Positions 5,217-6,555 of a stretch of 6,555 nucleotides of DNA are shown here, one piece after another. Position 1 is the first letter of the stretch; each line of letters begins with the position of its first letter. Below the pieces are notes generated by a model. That model was not told the origin of the DNA and did not search any database. It saw only the letters and a list, made by a program, of their open reading frames with translations. Location: positions 39,710 to 46,264 of the forward strand of contig MGOB01000003.1 of assembly GCA_001796995.1 (NCBI GenBank), written 5' to 3'. This DNA comes from Chloroflexi bacterium RBG_16_68_14. Its GTDB lineage: Bacteria > Chloroflexota > Dehalococcoidia > DSTF01 > RBG-16-68-14. Made by a program: the position numbers and the translations under genes.

Positions 5217-5529
5217 CCTGCCCCCGGCCGGGCGAAGCCGGCCACCCGCTCCAGCCGCTCGATCTTCACCTGGGAGACGTCAAAGAGCTGAGCAAAGCCC
5301 GCTCGGAACTCACCCATGTGGGGCGTCTGGCCGTGGGCTCGGAGCGCGGCGTCGTCGGCGTACACCTCGACGAAGAGGATCTGGGACGGGTCGTCCAGGG
5401 AGCGATGGCAGAGGTAGGCCAGGGCGCCCGGCTCCTGCGCCTGCACCGAAGCGACCATCTGCTTCAGGCGCTCCAGCGCCTCGTCCTCTTTCCCCCCTGC
5501 ATCTTGAACCGCGCGATGATGGTGACCAT
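5213..5529 (-). CDS. Antibiotic-biosynthesis-monooxygenase (ABM) domain protein, interrupted by a -1 frameshift
   Basis: Read on the - strand, ATG 5529 is preceded by a strong GGGGAGGG ribosome site 7 bases away and opens MVTIIARFKMQGGK, a typical ABM-domain first strand. That frame stops after 21 residues at 5464. The rest of the domain is in the -1 frame: EDEALERLKQMVASVQAQE, then ALAYLCHRSL, ILFVEVYADDAALRAHGQTPH (H in the usual place), and MGEFRAGFAQLFD. Joined by re-reading base 5488, the product is 105 residues, normal for this family of small dimeric quinol-type monooxygenases or ligand-binding ABM proteins. The break falls exactly on G GGA AAG (5494-5488) after a run of six G. It could be a one-base loss from a homopolymer (mutation or sequence error) or programmed -1 frameshifting. 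The gene has its own promoter-like -10 and its stop shares CTAG with the HAD gene. Confidence 0.8.
5488..5494 (-). other. Slippery heptamer at the ABM frame break
   Basis: On the - strand, G GGA AAG occurs in the zero frame of the upstream ABM part. It fits the X-XXY-YYZ pattern of -1 frameshift sites. Slipping here would pair the two tRNAs with GGG and AAA and continue at GAG (5488-5486), giving a full ABM domain with no missing or extra residue. It also coincides with a homopolymer run (G6 A3), the commonest place for a sequencing indel. Confidence 0.45.
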
Positions 5530-5575
5530 GCTGGCACCCTCCCCTTATCTGAGGCTTCGCTGACGTTCGGCGGGC

Positions 5576-5584
5576 AGTATAGCA
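5576..5584 (-). promoter_or_regulatory. Extended -10 promoter of the ABM gene
   Basis: On the - strand the sequence reads TGCTATACT: a TGn plus TATACT, a 5/6 match to TATAAT. It lies 46 bases upstream of ATG 5529, giving a predicted 5' leader of about 40 bases. With a 17-base spacer the -35 would be GTGTCA (5604-5599), a poor match, which fits an extended -10 or activator-dependent promoter. The ABM gene may therefore be transcribed separately from the membrane-protein gene upstream. Confidence 0.55.
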
Positions 5585-5586
5585 TG

Positions 5587-5615
5587 GGGTCGGTCAGGTG
5601 ACACCGAACCGACCC
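5587..5615. repeat. 29-bp imperfect inverted repeat over the ABM -35 region
   Basis: The arms GGGTCGGT (5587-5594) and ACCGACCC (5608-5615) are perfect inverted repeats, and GGTG (5597-5600) and CACC (5602-5605) form a second inverted repeat about the same centre, base 5601. In all, 24 of 28 flanking bases are symmetric. The centre falls within the predicted -35 of the ABM promoter. That is where an operator would be expected. It also begins 4 bases after the stop of the upstream membrane-protein gene, so it could form an RNA hairpin at the end of that transcript. No T-run follows it. Confidence 0.6.
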
Positions 5616-5619
5616 GGCC

Positions 5620-6555
5620 CTATTCAGCCGCCCGGAGCGGGATCTGGGACTCCACGATGCTCCTCTTCTGAAGGAAGCTCCAGACGAAGAGCGCCGCAAA
5701 CAGCAGGATGGCCACCTCCGCCAGCCCGCCCGCGACCGCCATCGGCCAGTAGCGGTCGGTGCTTATCCAGTGGGGCGTCGCCACGGCCGCTCCCACCCGC
5801 AGGGCGGCGGCCGAGTTGAGCAGCGCCAGGATGAGCAGCGGCGGGATTCGCTCGGACGGGTAGCGCACCCTCCGGATGGCGAACTCAGGCAGCACCAGCA
5901 TCGCCATGCCCACGACCATCACGGAGGCGACGCCCACAGCCACGGTGTGGCGCACCGCGTCGAGCCCGTAGTAGCTGATCGGGGCGCCGTCCACGCCGGC
6001 CCGGACGCCGTAGTAGACGCCCAGACCCCCTGCGATGAGGAGCCAGCTAAAGGCCGTCCGGATGAACCAGATGTGGTGCTGCGAGGCGGACGCGAGCCGG
6101 TTCGCCGCGGGCCGGAAGATGCCCACCAGCCAGGTCGCCAGCAGGAACAGCGGCCCCACCGCCGAGAGCGCCGCAGCCTCCAGCCGGTACAGGGCCGGGC
6201 TCCTCGCGCCCGTCGCCACCCACAGCGCGCCCACCAGGTAGGCGGCGGCCGACGCCGCCAGCGCCAGGGCGAGTGCCTTCGCCAGGAGTTCAGATCGGGG
6301 CAGGCCCGTGAACGCAGGGACGGCGCGGGAGGCCACGCCGAAGATGAACATCAGGACAACACCGTAGACCTGGAGGTGGAGCAGCCCAGAAGCAGAGAGC
6401 GGCCTGATGGTATCGTCCCCCCGCTGTGCCATCTGGACCAGCAGGGCCAGGTTCACGCCAGCCTGGACCAAGAAGCCGGCGGCGCCCAGAACAAAGAAGT
6501 AGCCGGTGGCCCCGGCGCGGCTCTTCCGGTGGAGCAGCGTGCCGAAGGCAACGAG
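5620..6555 (-). CDS. Polytopic membrane protein, possibly NnrS-like (5' end outside window)
   Basis: The last 311 codons of a very hydrophobic protein are present; the frame stays open to the window edge, so the TTG at 6471 is not its start. About eight membrane helices can be placed at fragment residues 19-41, 57-80, 91-115, 123-147, 164-185, 202-224, 237-258 and 271-296. Histidines sit at or near helix ends: H60 (SGLLHLQVYGVVLMFIFGV), H160/H161 (SQHHIWFIRTAFSW), H203 (DAVRHTVAVGVASVMVVGM) and H262. The helix-with-His layout and DAVRHTVAVG recall NnrS, a haem- and copper-containing membrane protein linked to nitric oxide/nitrogen oxide metabolism, or more distantly haem-copper oxidase subunit I. 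I cannot confirm this from the fragment. The C-terminus is short and charged (KRSIVESQIPLRAAE). It ends 91 bases upstream of the ABM gene on the same strand. Confidence 0.8.
   Translation of the reverse strand, partial: LVAFGTLLHRKSRAGATGYFFVLGAAGFLVQAGVNLALLVQMAQRGDDTIRPLSASGLLHLQVYGVVLMFIFGVASRAVPAFTGLPRSELLAKALALALAASAAAYLVGALWVATGARSPALYRLEAAALSAVGPLFLLATWLVGIFRPAANRLASASQHHIWFIRTAFSWLLIAGGLGVYYGVRAGVDGAPISYYGLDAVRHTVAVGVASVMVVGMAMLVLPEFAIRRVRYPSERIPPLLILALLNSAAALRVGAAVATPHWISTDRYWPMAVAGGLAEVAILLFAALFVWSFLQKRSIVESQIPLRAAE

Noticed and set aside
5226..5243. Hairpin GGCCGG/CCGGCC with a 6-base loop just after the HAD stop, considered as a bidirectional terminator
   Set aside because: No T-run follows on either strand, the stem is only 6 pairs, and it lies within ABM coding sequence. 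It could contribute to transcript ends but cannot be called a terminator.
6471..6471. TTG on the - strand as start of the polytopic membrane protein
   Set aside because: The frame continues open to the window edge with hydrophobic, helix-like sequence before it, so this codon is internal.

Overview
The window is GC-rich bacterial chromosome, tightly packed, with no mobile elements, tRNAs, rRNAs or CRISPR arrays that I can see. It begins inside nusG and continues through the conserved block nusG-rplK-rplA-rplJ-rplL. It then runs into a less conserved set: a zinc-finger/LysM membrane protein, a small two-helix membrane protein, radC and a HAD phosphatase, all on the + strand. On the - strand, converging on these, are a small antibiotic-biosynthesis-monooxygenase-type (ABM) gene and a polytopic membrane protein cut by the window end. 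The GC-rich codon use, frequent GTG/TTG starts, an apparently leaderless GTG gene and the B-box/TM/LysM architecture suggest a Chloroflexota-like bacterium. That is an inference; the sequence alone does not prove the phylum.

Positions 1-2641 make components of the transcription and translation machinery. NusG, L11 and L1 are packed with 1 bp spacing or overlapping codons. A roughly 200-base gap before rplJ holds a recognisable L10 leader RNA: a kink-turn-like core with GAAGACAG and CCGAGG strands, a nested helix, a second hairpin, and a strong 12-bp terminator-like stem just before the rplJ ribosome site. A segment of the core can pair with the 5' arm of that stem, which gives a plausible attenuation switch sensing free L10-(L12)4. 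rplL may start at a TTG with a very good ribosome site. That would give L7/L12 an unusual charged 32-residue N-terminal extension; a second ribosome site precedes the conventional start.

Positions 2680-5216 look like a separate transcription unit. An extended -10 box lies 6 bases upstream of a GTG start with no ribosome site, as in a leaderless mRNA. It is followed by two membrane-protein genes of unknown role, then radC and a HAD-IIB hydrolase joined by 8-bp and 4-bp overlaps.

Positions 5213-6555 on the - strand hold the 3' 311 codons of a multi-helix membrane protein (possibly NnrS-like), a 29-bp imperfect dyad centred on the -35 region of a promoter, and the ABM gene. The ABM gene is split by a -1 frameshift exactly at a G GGA AAG heptamer. 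It is either a one-base homopolymer deletion (mutation or sequence error) or programmed frameshifting. The HAD and ABM genes converge on one CTAG that supplies both TAG stops.

Most noteworthy are the ABM frameshift site, the L10 attenuator, the dual rplL starts, the leaderless B-box/LysM gene and the dyad operator-like element. I see no clearly new multi-gene system.
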